Part shown: positions 1 through 9,219 of the stretch, piece after piece
Numbering within the stretch: position 1 is the stretch's first letter
Layout: each line of letters opens with the position of its first letter
From: Phenylobacterium glaciei
GTDB lineage: Bacteria > Pseudomonadota > Alphaproteobacteria > Caulobacterales > Caulobacteraceae
DNA length: 64,000 nt
Reading direction: 5' to 3'
Assembly: GCF_016772415.1 (NCBI RefSeq)
Contig: NZ_JAGSGD010000001.1
Location: forward strand, 2,443,501 to 2,507,500
Position numbers and translations under genes: made by a program
The notes under the pieces: model-generated
What the model was told of the DNA's origin: nothing
The model's input: only the letters and a program-made list of their open reading frames with translations
Database searches by the model: none

Positions 1-73
1 GCGTTTGCGCCTCACGGATGCCCGAATGTCGGCCCACGCCGAATCTCACCGGCCTCCTGAAGACCTCACCAGC

Positions 74-409
74 ATGACCGACGACAACGATGCCATCCAG
101 CCCGCCAGCGACGATCAGTTCCAGGAACGCATCCTATCGACCTCCGGCGGCATGGTGGGGGTCTGCGCCACCCTGATCGGCCTGGTGAAGGTGGTGGAGA
201 CCACCCGGGCGCTGAGCCATGTGGACCAGTACGCCGGCTGCAACGCGGTGCTGTTCGCCTTCAGCGCGCTCTTCGCCTACCTGGCCATCCGCACGCCGCG
301 CCTGTCCAGGTCCCGCCGTCTGTTCGCCACCGTCGCCGACCTGTTGTTCGTCATCGGACTGGTGATCCTGGCCGGTATCGCCCTGACCTTCGCCTACGAT
401 CTGATCTAG
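74..409 (+). CDS. Small hypothetical membrane protein
   Basis: A 111-residue protein that I do not recognise as a named family. The first 20 residues are acidic and polar (MTDDNDAIQP), followed by about three hydrophobic stretches (roughly residues 28-42, 60-75 and 88-110), so it should be an inner-membrane protein with a cytoplasmic N terminus. The frame is open to a TTG at position 5, but the upstream part is polar and unlike a natural N terminus, so I chose the ATG at 74; its ribosome binding site is weak. The stop codon overlaps the stop of the convergent acetyltransferase by 4 bp. Confidence 0.6.
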   Translation: MTDDNDAIQPASDDQFQERILSTSGGMVGVCATLIGLVKVVETTRALSHVDQYAGCNAVLFAFSALFAYLAIRTPRLSRSRRLFATVADLLFVIGLVILAGIALTFAYDLI

Positions 410-927
410 ACCGCGCGGCTGAAGAACAGCGCGAACTCGCCCTCCGCCGGCGTGCCGTCATAGAGGGTGAGATCGAGCCCGCTCAGCGAGAACCCCAGGG
501 CCTGATAGGCCGCCACGCCGGGCGGGTTCCGGTTGCTGGTCTCCAGCCAGATATGGCGGGCGTCCCGCGCCATCGCCGCCGCCAGCACCGCCTCCATCAA
601 GGCTCGGCCAAGGCCCTGCCCCCGCCGGCTCGCGTCCACATAGAAGTGCCAGAGCACCAGCCGCCGGTTCCAGGCCTGGAAGCCCACGGCGGCGAACCCG
701 ACGATCTGCGCGTCATCCACCGCCACCCAGGCGGTGGTCCAGGGGCGCTCGGGATCGTCCACGTCGTCGAGGGGAAAGCGCTTGGTCACCGTCTGAGGGA
801 TGCTACGCAGAACGATTCCATGCGGCCCGGCGCTGGCCGCCAAGACGTTGGTGGTCTGCACCGAGGTGTCGAGCGCCGCGATCCCGGCCGCGTCATCCGG
901 CAGCAGCGCAGGGCGGATCTGGATCAC
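406..927 (-). CDS. GNAT family N-acetyltransferase
   Basis: A 173-residue single-domain GNAT protein. The acetyl-CoA pyrophosphate-binding loop is visible as RRGQGLGRAL near residues 101-110, preceded by the beta-strand LVLWHFYVDAS and followed by the motif B region GVAAYQALGF, which is typical of the fold. The substrate cannot be deduced. The start codon overlaps the stop of the upstream dehydrogenase gene (ATGA), which suggests translational coupling with it. Confidence 0.85.
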   Translation of the reverse strand: MIQIRPALLPDDAAGIAALDTSVQTTNVLAASAGPHGIVLRSIPQTVTKRFPLDDVDDPERPWTTAWVAVDDAQIVGFAAVGFQAWNRRLVLWHFYVDASRRGQGLGRALMEAVLAAAMARDARHIWLETSNRNPPGVAAYQALGFSLSGLDLTLYDGTPAEGEFALFFSRAV

Positions 928-1787
928 GGCTTTTCGAGCCGGGCCACCAGGCTGGAGGTGTCCCAGCGCCGTCCGCCCATCTCCTGAACCTCGCCATAGA
1001 AGCCGTCGATCAGCGCCGTGGCGTCCAGCTTCGCGCCGTTGGAGCCGGCCTCATCCAGCACCAGGCCCAGATCCTTGCGCATCCAGTCGACGGCGAAGCC
1101 GAAGTCGAACTTGCCCTCCGCCATCGTCTTCCAGCGATTGTCCATCTGCCAGGACTGGGCCGCGCCCTTGGAGATGGCCTCATAGACCTCCAGGGGATCG
1201 AGGCCCGCGCGCTTGGCGAAGTGCATGCCCTCGGCCAGGCCCTGGACCAGGCCGGCGATGGCGATCTGGTTGACCATCTTGGTGAGCTGGCCCGCGCCGG
1301 GGCCACCCATCAGCCGCACCGCCTTGGCGAAGGCCATGATCACCGGCTCGGCCCGCCCATAGGCTGCGGGAACCCCGCCGCACATGACGGTGAGCTGACC
1401 GTTCTCGGCGCCCGCTTGGCCACCGGACACCGGGGCGTCGACGAAGGCGCGGCCGCCCCCCGCCGCCAGATCGGCCATCTCGCGGGCGACCTTGGCGGAG
1501 GTGGTGGTGTGGTCGACGATGATCCCGCCCGCCGTCATGGCCGGCAGGGCCTGGGACACGACGCCGCGGACGTCGTCATCATTGCCGACACAGAGGAAGA
1601 CGATCTCGGCGTCCTGAGCGGCCGCGGCGACGGTCGCCTCCGCGCGGCCGCCATGGGTCTGAACCCAGGCCTGCGCCTTCTCCGGACTACGGTTGAACAC
1701 CGCCACCTCGTGGCCAGCCTTGGCCAGGTGCCCCGCCATCGGGAAGCCCATGACGCCCAAGCCCACGAATGCGACCTTCATGCCCAA
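924..1787 (-). CDS. NAD(P)-dependent oxidoreductase, 3-hydroxyisobutyrate dehydrogenase family
   Basis: A 287-residue beta-hydroxyacid dehydrogenase. The N-terminal Rossmann motif GLGVMGFPMA (about residues 9-18) binds the dinucleotide; the substrate signature DAPVSGGQAGAENG lies near residue 117, and GQLTKMVNQ (about residue 167) carries the family's catalytic lysine. It probably oxidises a 3-hydroxy acid such as 3-hydroxyisobutyrate, or reduces a semialdehyde; family members with different substrates look alike. MKV at residue 3 is an alternative start. Its end overlaps the GNAT gene by 4 bp. Confidence 0.85.
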   Translation of the reverse strand: MGMKVAFVGLGVMGFPMAGHLAKAGHEVAVFNRSPEKAQAWVQTHGGRAEATVAAAAQDAEIVFLCVGNDDDVRGVVSQALPAMTAGGIIVDHTTTSAKVAREMADLAAGGGRAFVDAPVSGGQAGAENGQLTVMCGGVPAAYGRAEPVIMAFAKAVRLMGGPGAGQLTKMVNQIAIAGLVQGLAEGMHFAKRAGLDPLEVYEAISKGAAQSWQMDNRWKTMAEGKFDFGFAVDWMRKDLGLVLDEAGSNGAKLDATALIDGFYGEVQEMGGRRWDTSSLVARLEKP

Positions 1788-1868
1788 ATCCTTCTGAACA
1801 AACTCAACACCATCTTAACGAGCCCCGCCGCACCTTGCGCTGGAATCAGCGTTAACCGGATTGGAATC

Positions 1869-2771
1869 ATGGCTGTCGGCGAAGCCCCTATCCTGATCAA
1901 GAAAATCAAGAAGGGCGGCGGTCACGCGCACCATGGTGGCGCGTGGAAGGTGGCCTACGCGGACTTCGTGACCGCGATGATGGCCTTCTTCCTGCTGATG
2001 TGGCTGATCAACACCACAAGCCCGGAACAGAAGCGCGGCATCGCCGACTACTTCGCCCCGGCCAGCGTGTCGGAGACCACCTCCGGCTCCGGCGGCATCC
2101 TGGCCGGCACGGCGCTGGGTGAGGACGGCGCCAAGGGCGCGGGCTCCATGGCGATCATTGAGGAGATGTCGCCGGAATCGAAGAACCCAAACGACGGCAA
2201 GGCCACCGACGCGGCCAAGGCCATCGACGCCGAGGCGTCCAGCGAGGCTATGAAGGAGGCGCTGGAGAAGCGCGAGGAGGCCGCCTTCCAGTCAGCCGCC
2301 CAGTCCCTGCGCCAGTCGCTGCAGGACATGCCGGAACTGGCCGAGCTTTCGAAGAACATCATCATCGACCAGACGCCCGAGGGCATGCGCATCCAGTTGG
2401 TGGACCAGGAGGGCCGCTCGCTGTTCAACGAGGGTCAGGTCCAACCCAACGACCGCGCCAAGCTGCTGCTGCGGGCCGTGGCCAAGATCGTCAACCAGCT
2501 GCCCAACCGCATCAGCATCTCGGGCCACACCTCGGCCAGCATGAACGGCCGCAAGGCCGACACCGACTGGTCGCTGTCCTCCAACCGCGCCGACGCCTCG
2601 CGCCGTATCCTGCAAAGCTCCGGCGTCGATGCGGACCGCATCTACCAGGTCTCGGGCAAGGCCAATTCCGAACCGCTGTATCCGGACGATCCGACCCTGC
2701 CCGGCAATCGGCGCATCGCCATCGTGCTGCTGCGGGAAGCCCCGGTGCTGCCGCCGGATCACGGGCTCTAG
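1869..2771 (+). CDS. motB: Flagellar motor stator protein MotB
   Basis: A 300-residue stator subunit that couples ion flow to flagellar rotation. The N terminus is basic (IKKIKKGGGHAHH), followed by the single transmembrane helix ADFVTAMMAFFLLMWLI, with the proton-carrying Asp at residue 32 as in E. coli MotB. A charged periplasmic linker leads to a C-terminal OmpA/MotB peptidoglycan-binding domain (ISISGHTSA, then LSSNRADASRRIL and GNRRIAIVLL). The frame is open much further upstream, but homology and the start of the basic region fix the ATG at 1869. No motA is adjacent, as in many Caulobacterales where the two are unlinked. Confidence 0.95.
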   Translation: MAVGEAPILIKKIKKGGGHAHHGGAWKVAYADFVTAMMAFFLLMWLINTTSPEQKRGIADYFAPASVSETTSGSGGILAGTALGEDGAKGAGSMAIIEEMSPESKNPNDGKATDAAKAIDAEASSEAMKEALEKREEAAFQSAAQSLRQSLQDMPELAELSKNIIIDQTPEGMRIQLVDQEGRSLFNEGQVQPNDRAKLLLRAVAKIVNQLPNRISISGHTSASMNGRKADTDWSLSSNRADASRRILQSSGVDADRIYQVSGKANSEPLYPDDPTLPGNRRIAIVLLREAPVLPPDHGL

Positions 2772-2857
2772 GCTGTGACTCTCGGAACACTTGCGCAACC
2801 CACCGGCATGACGCCTAATCGGGTCAGGCGCAGTGGTTCGAGAGCGATCGCAAGTCC

Positions 2858-3619
2858 GTGACGCAACATTTTCCGACCCGACAACTCAGGTTCTTCCTGA
2901 CGGCGCCGAGCCCCTGTCCCTATCTGCCGGAACGTCATGAGCGGAAGGTCTTCGCCCACCTGCCCCTATCGGACGGCGCCACGGTCAACGACTCGCTGAC
3001 CCAGGTCGGCTTCCGCCGCTCCCAGAACATCGCCTACCGCCCCGCCTGCGAGGCCTGCTCGGCCTGCGTGTCGGCCCGGATCCCGACGGCCGATTACGTC
3101 TTCTCGCGCTCGGAGCGAAAGACCCTGGCCCGCAACGACGACATCGAACGTCACCTGGTGGAGGCCGAGGCCACCATGGAGCAGTTCGACCTGCTTCGCC
3201 GCTACCTGCTGACCCGCCACGCCGACGGCGGCATGGCGGAGATGACCTGGCCCGACTACGTCGCCATGGTCGAGGACACCGCGGTCCGCACCCACATCAT
3301 CGAATACCGGATGCGCTCCAAGGACGGCGGCCCCGGCGACCTGATCGCCTGCGCCCTCGTCGACCTGATGAGCGACGGCCTGTCCCTAGTCTACAGCTTC
3401 TACGACCCGACCCTGGCCCGCCGCAGCCTGGGCTCCTTCGTGATCCTGGACCACGTGGTCCAGGCCGGCCTCACCGACATGCCGTATGTCTATCTGGGCT
3501 ACTGGGTCCGCGGCTCGGAAAAGATGGACTACAAGGTCCGCTTTTCCCCCATCGAACTGCTGCGCCCCGAGGGCTGGTCCCTGATGTCGGCGCGAGATCG
3601 GACCGTCGACAAGGCCTAG
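2858..3619 (+). CDS. bpt: Aspartate/glutamate leucyltransferase (N-degron pathway)
   Basis: A 253-residue Bpt/Ate-family aminoacyl-tRNA-protein transferase that adds Leu from Leu-tRNA to proteins bearing N-terminal Asp or Glu, marking them for ClpS/ClpAP. Family marks are the N-terminal CPYLPERHERKVF segment, the Cys-rich RPACEACSACVSARIP (about residues 59-74), and the C-terminal YLGYWVRGSEKMDYK, characteristic of ATE/Bpt C-terminal domains. Translation starts at GTG 2858. It is convergent with the TonB receptor downstream, with a hairpin between them. Confidence 0.93.
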   Translation: MTQHFPTRQLRFFLTAPSPCPYLPERHERKVFAHLPLSDGATVNDSLTQVGFRRSQNIAYRPACEACSACVSARIPTADYVFSRSERKTLARNDDIERHLVEAEATMEQFDLLRRYLLTRHADGGMAEMTWPDYVAMVEDTAVRTHIIEYRMRSKDGGPGDLIACALVDLMSDGLSLVYSFYDPTLARRSLGSFVILDHVVQAGLTDMPYVYLGYWVRGSEKMDYKVRFSPIELLRPEGWSLMSARDRTVDKA

Positions 3620-3668
3620 CCGCCGCGCAACGCCGACCCCGTCGCGTTCCACGGTCACGAAGCATTAT

Positions 3669-3696
3669 CCCGGGCCGTCGGCAGCCACAGCCCGGG
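3669..3696. terminator. Putative bidirectional terminator hairpin
   Basis: CCCGGGC at 3669-3675 pairs perfectly with GCCCGGG at 3690-3696 in the 93-bp gap between two convergent genes, with A/T-rich bases just outside the stem. The loop is 14 nt and there is no long T run, so efficiency is uncertain. Confidence 0.5.
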
Positions 3697-3712
3697 ACAA
3701 TCTGGCCCGCGG

Positions 3713-6007
3713 CTAGAACTCCGCCGAGATCGTGAACTGGATGGTCCGGCGCGGCCCGGGTCGGAAGCTGGCTGGGGTGTTGGTCGTGGTGGTGACCGTG
3801 CCCAGGTAATCCTCGTCCAGGATGTTGTCGACGTTCACCCGCGCCTTGATCTGCTCGAACGGCCCGGCCCCAAACCCGTCGCCCAGGTCCAGATAGGCGT
3901 TGTAGATGGTGTAGCCATCGGTCTCCTCGCTGTTCACGAAGTTGGTGAAACGCGAGCTGATATGGCGGGCCGAGAGGTTGAACACCGCCCCCTCGACCGG
4001 CTCGAAGGTGACGCCGCCGGTCCACAGCCATTCGGGGAAGTCGGGCACCCGCTTTCCGGCGATGGCGAAGGTGGCGAAGTTGTCCTGGAACTCGGCGATA
4101 TTGTAGCTGAGGTTGGAGTTGAAATAGACCTTCCCGCCTAGGAACTCCGGCTTCCACTGGCCGCTGAACTCGGCCCCGTGCGCCTTCACCGCCCCGACGT
4201 TCTGGTAGAAGGTCTCCGTCGTCGTCGAGCCCGGCACCACGGCGGCGAAGGGCTGCAGGCGGTTCTCGAAGCTGGTCTCATAGGCCACGATCGAGGCGTT
4301 GAAGCTGGGCCGGTTGGCACGGTAACCGATCTCCCAGTTGGTCGAGGTCTCCGCCTCCGGTCCGGGCGCCAGCGGGCTGGCGGCCGAGAAGATGTCGTCG
4401 GCCCCGCGCGGCAGGGCCATGTTCTCAGAGTAGGACGCGAAGACCTGATCGCGGCCGTTAACGTCGTACACCGCGCCGACCTGCGGCAGGAAGCTGTCCT
4501 CCCAGGTCTTGGAGATGGAGGGGCGGCGGCTGCCGATGAAGTCGCCGATATTGCGGTAGCCGGCGATATTGTAGTCGACGCTCAGGCTCTTGAAGCCCAG
4601 GTCGATCTTCAGGTGGTCGTCGAAGAGGCCGATGGTGTCCTTCAGGAAGAACTCCACGGTGTCACGGGTGGAGACGTAGTTGCGCTGCAGGTGGACCGGC
4701 TGGTTCAGCAGGGCCGCGCCGTCGGGGCTGCCGCCCACCTGATTATAGCGCTGCTGGGTGCGGTGATACTCGTCGTTCTCCACCCAGACCCCGCCTGAGA
4801 TGTCGTGATTGGCGAGGCTCCAGGTCAGCTTGCCCGTCGCCCCCTTGCGGGTGCCGTCCACGGTCGAGAGCCCGTATTGCAGGCCTAGCGGTGCGAACAG
4901 GCCCGGAATGATCAGCCGCTCATTGTTGTAGTTGGTGAGCGAGGTGGCATAGGCCTCCGGCGAGACGCCGTAGCCCTCCTTGGACTCGTAATAGGCGCCG
5001 ACCGTCAGCTTCAGGGCTTCGCCGATGGGGGTGTCGTAGGTCAGGCCATAGAGGTGGTCCTGCCGGCTGTTGATGGCCTGCTTGTAGTACTGGTTGTAGG
5101 CGCTGTTGGAGTAGGTGATGCCCGGCGTGGTCACCGGCAGAACCGGCACATAGCCCAGATAGGCGAAGCTGCGCCCCGAACGGCCGAACAGGTCCCCCGC
5201 CTTCCCGGCGTACTGCGCCTTGGTGATCGACGGGGAGTCATAGTCAAAATAGTCGTTGTGGACGGTCTGGAAGGTGATCGCGCCGTCGCCGATCTCGTAG
5301 CGCAGTTTGGCCTCGTAGTGCTTGCGGTCGATGTCGCCGGGGCCACGCCACAGGTCGCCGTGGATCCAGGAGCCGCTGACATAGCCCGATAGGCCGGCAT
5401 GCTCGCCCAGGTCGATGCGGGCGAAGGTTCGGCGCAGGTTGTCGCTGCCCAGGCTCTGGCTCAGCAAGCCGCCGAATTCCTTGTCCGGAACCTGGGTCAG
5501 GTAGCTGACGATGGGGCCAAGCGAGGCGTAGCTGGGCAGGCCGACGTCCCCCGACCCGGCCGAGGCGGTGACGCGCAGCAGGTTCTCGTTGTCGACATAG
5601 CGATAGATCGGGCTGCCGCCGAACTGGTCGCTGCGGCCCATGGGAATGTTGTCCAACAGGAAGCCGATCTGCTGGAAGTTGAAGGCCCGCACCGAGACCG
5701 AGTTGCCGAACTCGTACATGCCCAGCGCGTCATTGGCCTGGACGTTGAAGCCCGGCAGGGACTCCAGCATCTTCAGGCCGGTCACCCCGGCGGGGGCCGA
5801 CAACAGCGCCTCGCGGGTGATGGAGACCGTGGCCGTGGCCTGGTCCGTGCCGATGGCCACAGAGGCCTCCGACACCCGGCTGCCGGTCACAACCAGCTCC
5901 TCCACCGTTCCAGAGGCCTGGGCCAGGGCCCAGGTCGGCGCGCTCAAGACCGCCGCAACGGCCGCGCCAGACAACAGCGCCGAGCGGCGCAAATTCAGAA
6001 TGTTCAT
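3713..6007 (-). CDS. TonB-dependent outer-membrane receptor
   Basis: A 764-residue TonB-dependent receptor. It has a Sec signal peptide (MNILNLRRSALLSGAAVAAV, cleavage after ALAQA), a TonB-box-like EELVVTGSR at about residues 36-44, a plug domain (LLSAPAGVTGLKMLESLPGF to about residue 170), then a long beta-barrel rich in aromatic residues ending in the outer-membrane signature F (TISAEF). The substrate is not evident: no siderophore or vitamin gene is next door. It is divergent from hdaA with a 269-bp gap likely to hold both promoters; I could not pick a clear promoter or Fur-like box there. Confidence 0.93.
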   Translation of the reverse strand: MNILNLRRSALLSGAAVAAVLSAPTWALAQASGTVEELVVTGSRVSEASVAIGTDQATATVSITREALLSAPAGVTGLKMLESLPGFNVQANDALGMYEFGNSVSVRAFNFQQIGFLLDNIPMGRSDQFGGSPIYRYVDNENLLRVTASAGSGDVGLPSYASLGPIVSYLTQVPDKEFGGLLSQSLGSDNLRRTFARIDLGEHAGLSGYVSGSWIHGDLWRGPGDIDRKHYEAKLRYEIGDGAITFQTVHNDYFDYDSPSITKAQYAGKAGDLFGRSGRSFAYLGYVPVLPVTTPGITYSNSAYNQYYKQAINSRQDHLYGLTYDTPIGEALKLTVGAYYESKEGYGVSPEAYATSLTNYNNERLIIPGLFAPLGLQYGLSTVDGTRKGATGKLTWSLANHDISGGVWVENDEYHRTQQRYNQVGGSPDGAALLNQPVHLQRNYVSTRDTVEFFLKDTIGLFDDHLKIDLGFKSLSVDYNIAGYRNIGDFIGSRRPSISKTWEDSFLPQVGAVYDVNGRDQVFASYSENMALPRGADDIFSAASPLAPGPEAETSTNWEIGYRANRPSFNASIVAYETSFENRLQPFAAVVPGSTTTETFYQNVGAVKAHGAEFSGQWKPEFLGGKVYFNSNLSYNIAEFQDNFATFAIAGKRVPDFPEWLWTGGVTFEPVEGAVFNLSARHISSRFTNFVNSEETDGYTIYNAYLDLGDGFGAGPFEQIKARVNVDNILDEDYLGTVTTTTNTPASFRPGPRRTIQFTISAEF

Positions 6008-6276
6008 CGAGCTATCCCCAGCTCACCGTTCTTGGTGTGGGGAGAGGCTGGCCCAGGGTCCACGGACGAAATAGCGACAAATGGTCAAGCTGGGTATTTC
6101 ACTGGGCAATAGCTGGATCGGCGCACAGACCAGCACCGGTTTGCCCGCCTCGCGGCGCCCCGCTGTCAACAGGCGCAGACTTTTGATCCCCAGATGAGGC
6201 CCGGCCCTTCATCGACCGCAGCGCCTGGGGTTGGTAAACCCCGACCCGTGACCGCGCCCTCCCGAAGAGCCGCATA

Positions 6277-6948
6277 GTGCGACAACTACGCCTGAGCCTC
6301 AGGCGACCCGTCTCCTATGCGCGCCGCGAGTTCAGCCATGGCCCCTCGAACGCTCAGGCCATAGCGGCCCTGGACGCCTGGCCCGCCTGGCATGGCGGCT
6401 GCCTGGTGCTGGTGGGCGACGAGGGATCAGGAAAGACTCACTTGGCCCAGGGTTGGGCGGCCCAGGCCCGCGCCCTCGTGCTGGATCGTGGCGCCAATGA
6501 CATCGCCGCGGCCAACGGCCGTCCGGTTCTGGTGGAGGATGTCGACCAGGGGATCGACGCCGAGACCCTGTTCCATCTGATCAACATGGCCGGCCATGAC
6601 GGCGGCAGCCTGCTGCTCACCGCCCGGCTGGCGCCCACCGCCTGGCCTGCCGAACTGCCGGACCTGCGCTCGCGCCTCAACGCCCTGCCCGTCGCCGTCA
6701 TCGAAGAGCCCGACGACCAGGTTCTGGAAGGCGTGCTGAGAAAATTCTTCCGTGAGCGGAGCATTCGCCCGCCGAAGGAGGTTTTCCCCTATCTGCTGCG
6801 GCGAATGGAAAGGTCGATCCCGGCGGCGCGTGAAATCGTGAGGAAGCTGGATGAGGCCGCCGACGAGGAACAGCGGCCCATTTCCCGCGCGCTCGCGCGA
6901 CAGATTATTGAAGATGATACGGACAATCTTGACCTTTTTGATGGATGA
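6277..6948 (+). CDS. hdaA: DnaA regulatory inactivator HdaA
   Basis: A 223-residue DnaA-related AAA+ protein that with the sliding clamp stimulates ATP hydrolysis by DnaA and so limits re-initiation. The N terminus carries a clamp-binding-like peptide QLRLSL (residues 3-8), the Walker A motif is GDEGSGKTH (about residues 47-55) and VLVEDVDQ fits Walker B. The C terminus has the alpha-helical lid but lacks DnaA's DNA-binding domain IV, as expected for Hda. The start is GTG 6277 with GAAGAG upstream. It lies directly before ppk, an arrangement I associate with Caulobacterales. Confidence 0.9.
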   Translation: MRQLRLSLRRPVSYARREFSHGPSNAQAIAALDAWPAWHGGCLVLVGDEGSGKTHLAQGWAAQARALVLDRGANDIAAANGRPVLVEDVDQGIDAETLFHLINMAGHDGGSLLLTARLAPTAWPAELPDLRSRLNALPVAVIEEPDDQVLEGVLRKFFRERSIRPPKEVFPYLLRRMERSIPAAREIVRKLDEAADEEQRPISRALARQIIEDDTDNLDLFDG

Positions 6949-7011
6949 CTTGAAGCCTCAAGTCGGTTGGATCAGAACAGGTCCGATCTCCAGCCTGAAG
7001 AGTGTCGATCC

Positions 7012-9219
7012 ATGACCTATGCCGCGCCCCTGCGATCCGACGGTGTCGAAATCGGGCGCGACCCCCTCAGCCTGGACGCCGATCTGCTGAATTCCCCGGC
7101 CCGGTTCTTCAACCGCGAGCTCTCCTGGCTGGCCTTCAACGAGCGGGTGCTGGGGGAGAGCCAGAACGCCCGCCACCCATTGCTGGAACGCCTGCGCTTC
7201 CTGTCCATCTCGGCCAACAACCTCGACGAATTCTACATGGTCCGCGTGGCCGGCCTGAAGGCCCAGGTCCGCGAAGGCGTCCGCGTCGTCAGCCAGGACG
7301 GATTGACCCCGGCCGAGCAGCTGGAGCGGGTCAACTCCGAAGCCGCCGACCTGATGGCGGGCCAGCAGACCCGCTGGCGCGAGCTCTGTGAGGAACTCAC
7401 CGGCGAGGGCCTGCACGTCATCGGACCGCAACAGGTCACCGCCGCCGAGAAGGCCGCCCTGGAAGAGACCTTCGTCAGCCGCCTGTTCCCGGTGCTGACC
7501 CCGCTGGCCATCGACCCGGCCCACCCCTTCCCGTTCATCCCGAACCTGGCCTTTTGCCTGGCGCTGAAGCTGCGCCGGCAGTCGGATGGCCGTCTGCTCT
7601 ACGCCCTGGTCCCGATCCCCGCCCAAGTCGCCCGGTTCTGGCAACTGCCCGCCGTCCCGTCGCGTCGGCGCAAGCCCGAACGGCGGTTCATCTCGCTGGA
7701 GAACATGGTCTCCCTGTTCCTCGACCACCTGTTCCCAGACTGCGAGACCGAGGCCCAGGGCGTCTTCCGCCTGATCCGCGACAGCGACATCGAGATCGAG
7801 GAAGAGGCCGAGGACCTGATGCGCGAGTTCGAGGCGCGCCTGAAGCAGCGCCGCCTGGGCTCAGTCGTGCGCGTCGAGATCGAACAGGCCATGCCCCAGG
7901 ATCTGCGAGCCTTCATCGTCACCAACCTGCACGCCCAGCAGGACGATATCCTGATGATCGACGGCCTGCTCGGCCTCGACGAACTGAACCAGTTGATCCA
8001 GCCTGACCGCCCCGACCTGAAGTTCAAGGCCTTTGAGCCGCGTTTCCCCGAGCGTATCCGCGACCACGCCGGCGACTGCTTCGCCGCCATCCGCGAGAAG
8101 GACATCCTGGTCCACCATCCCTTCGAGAGCTTCGACGTGGTGGTGCAGTTCCTGCGTCAGGCGGCCCGCGACCCCAACGTCCTGGCCATCAAGCAGACCC
8201 TCTACCGGACCTCGTCGGACAGCCCCATCGTGGCCGCCCTCATCGAGGCCGCCGAGAACGGCAAGAACGTCACCGCCCTGGTGGAGATCAAGGCCCGCTT
8301 CGACGAAGAGGCCAACCTGAAATGGGCGCGCGACCTGGAGCGCGCCGGGGTCCACGTCGTCTTCGGCTTCGTGGAATACAAGACCCACGCCAAGCTCTCG
8401 ATGGTGGTCCGCAAGGAAGGCGACAACCTGCGCACCTACTGCCACTTCGGCACCGGCAACTACCACCCGGTCACGGCGCGCATCTATACCGACCTGTCGC
8501 TGTTCACCACCGACCCGGCGCTCGGCCGCGACAGCGCCCGGCTGTTCAACTACATCACCGGCTACGCCACCCCCGACCGGCTGGAGAAGCTCTCCTTCTC
8601 GCCCATCACCATGAAGCACGACCTGCTGACCCTGATCGGCCGCGAGGTCGCGAACGCCCGGGCCGGCAAACCCGCCGCCATATGGTGCAAGCTCAACTCC
8701 ATCGTCGATCCGGTGCTGATCGACGCTCTTTATGAGGCCAGCCAGGCCGGGGTCTCCATCGACCTGGTGGTGCGCGGCATCTGCTGCCTGCGGCCGGGCG
8801 TGGCGGGCCTGTCGGAGAACATCCGGGTCAAGTCCATCGTCGGCCGCTTCCTGGAACACTCCCGCATCGTGGCCTTCGCCAACGGGGCGGCCATGCCCTC
8901 GGCCGAGACCCGGGTCTTCATTTCCTCGGCTGACTGGATGCCGCGCAACCTGGACCGCCGGGTGGAATGCCTGACGCCGGTGGAAAACCCCACGGTGCAC
9001 CAGCAGGTGCTGCAGCAGATCATGGTCGCCAACCTGAAGGACGAAGCGCAAAGCTGGACGCTGGACGCCGAGGGCCGCTATACCCGCGATCCGTCGTGGG
9101 ACCACCCGGGCGCCTTCTCCGCGCACGAGTACTTCATGACCAATCCCAGCCTGTCAGGCCGAGGGCAGAAGGTGAAGGACATGCCGCGCGCGATCGATCA
9201 TGTGGCCACGCACGGATAG
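7012..9219 (+). CDS. ppk1: Polyphosphate kinase 1
   Basis: Polyphosphate kinase (735 residues from ATG 7012) which reversibly polymerises ATP gamma-phosphate into polyphosphate. Family marks: [17 protein letters not shown] and [13 protein letters not shown] in the N domain, [16 protein letters not shown], and [11 protein letters not shown] with the autophosphorylated His at about residue 459, then [17 protein letters not shown]. The frame extends to a TTG at 6967, but that extension is polar; ATG 7012 is preferred. The 3' end overlaps ppx by 20 bp, so synthesis and degradation of polyphosphate are probably co-transcribed. Confidence 0.95.
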   Translation: MTYAAPLRSDGVEIGRDPLSLDADLLNSPARFFNRELSWLAFNERVLGESQNARHPLLERLRFLSISANNLDEFYMVRVAGLKAQVREGVRVVSQDGLTPAEQLERVNSEAADLMAGQQTRWRELCEELTGEGLHVIGPQQVTAAEKAALEETFVSRLFPVLTPLAIDPAHPFPFIPNLAFCLALKLRRQSDGRLLYALVPIPAQVARFWQLPAVPSRRRKPERRFISLENMVSLFLDHLFPDCETEAQGVFRLIRDSDIEIEEEAEDLMREFEARLKQRRLGSVVRVEIEQAMPQDLRAFIVTNLHAQQDDILMIDGLLGLDELNQLIQPDRPDLKFKAFEPRFPERIRDHAGDCFAAIREKDILVHHPFESFDVVVQFLRQAARDPNVLAIKQTLYRTSSDSPIVAALIEAAENGKNVTALVEIKARFDEEANLKWARDLERAGVHVVFGFVEYKTHAKLSMVVRKEGDNLRTYCHFGTGNYHPVTARIYTDLSLFTTDPALGRDSARLFNYITGYATPDRLEKLSFSPITMKHDLLTLIGREVANARAGKPAAIWCKLNSIVDPVLIDALYEASQAGVSIDLVVRGICCLRPGVAGLSENIRVKSIVGRFLEHSRIVAFANGAAMPSAETRVFISSADWMPRNLDRRVECLTPVENPTVHQQVLQQIMVANLKDEAQSWTLDAEGRYTRDPSWDHPGAFSAHEYFMTNPSLSGRGQKVKDMPRAIDHVATHG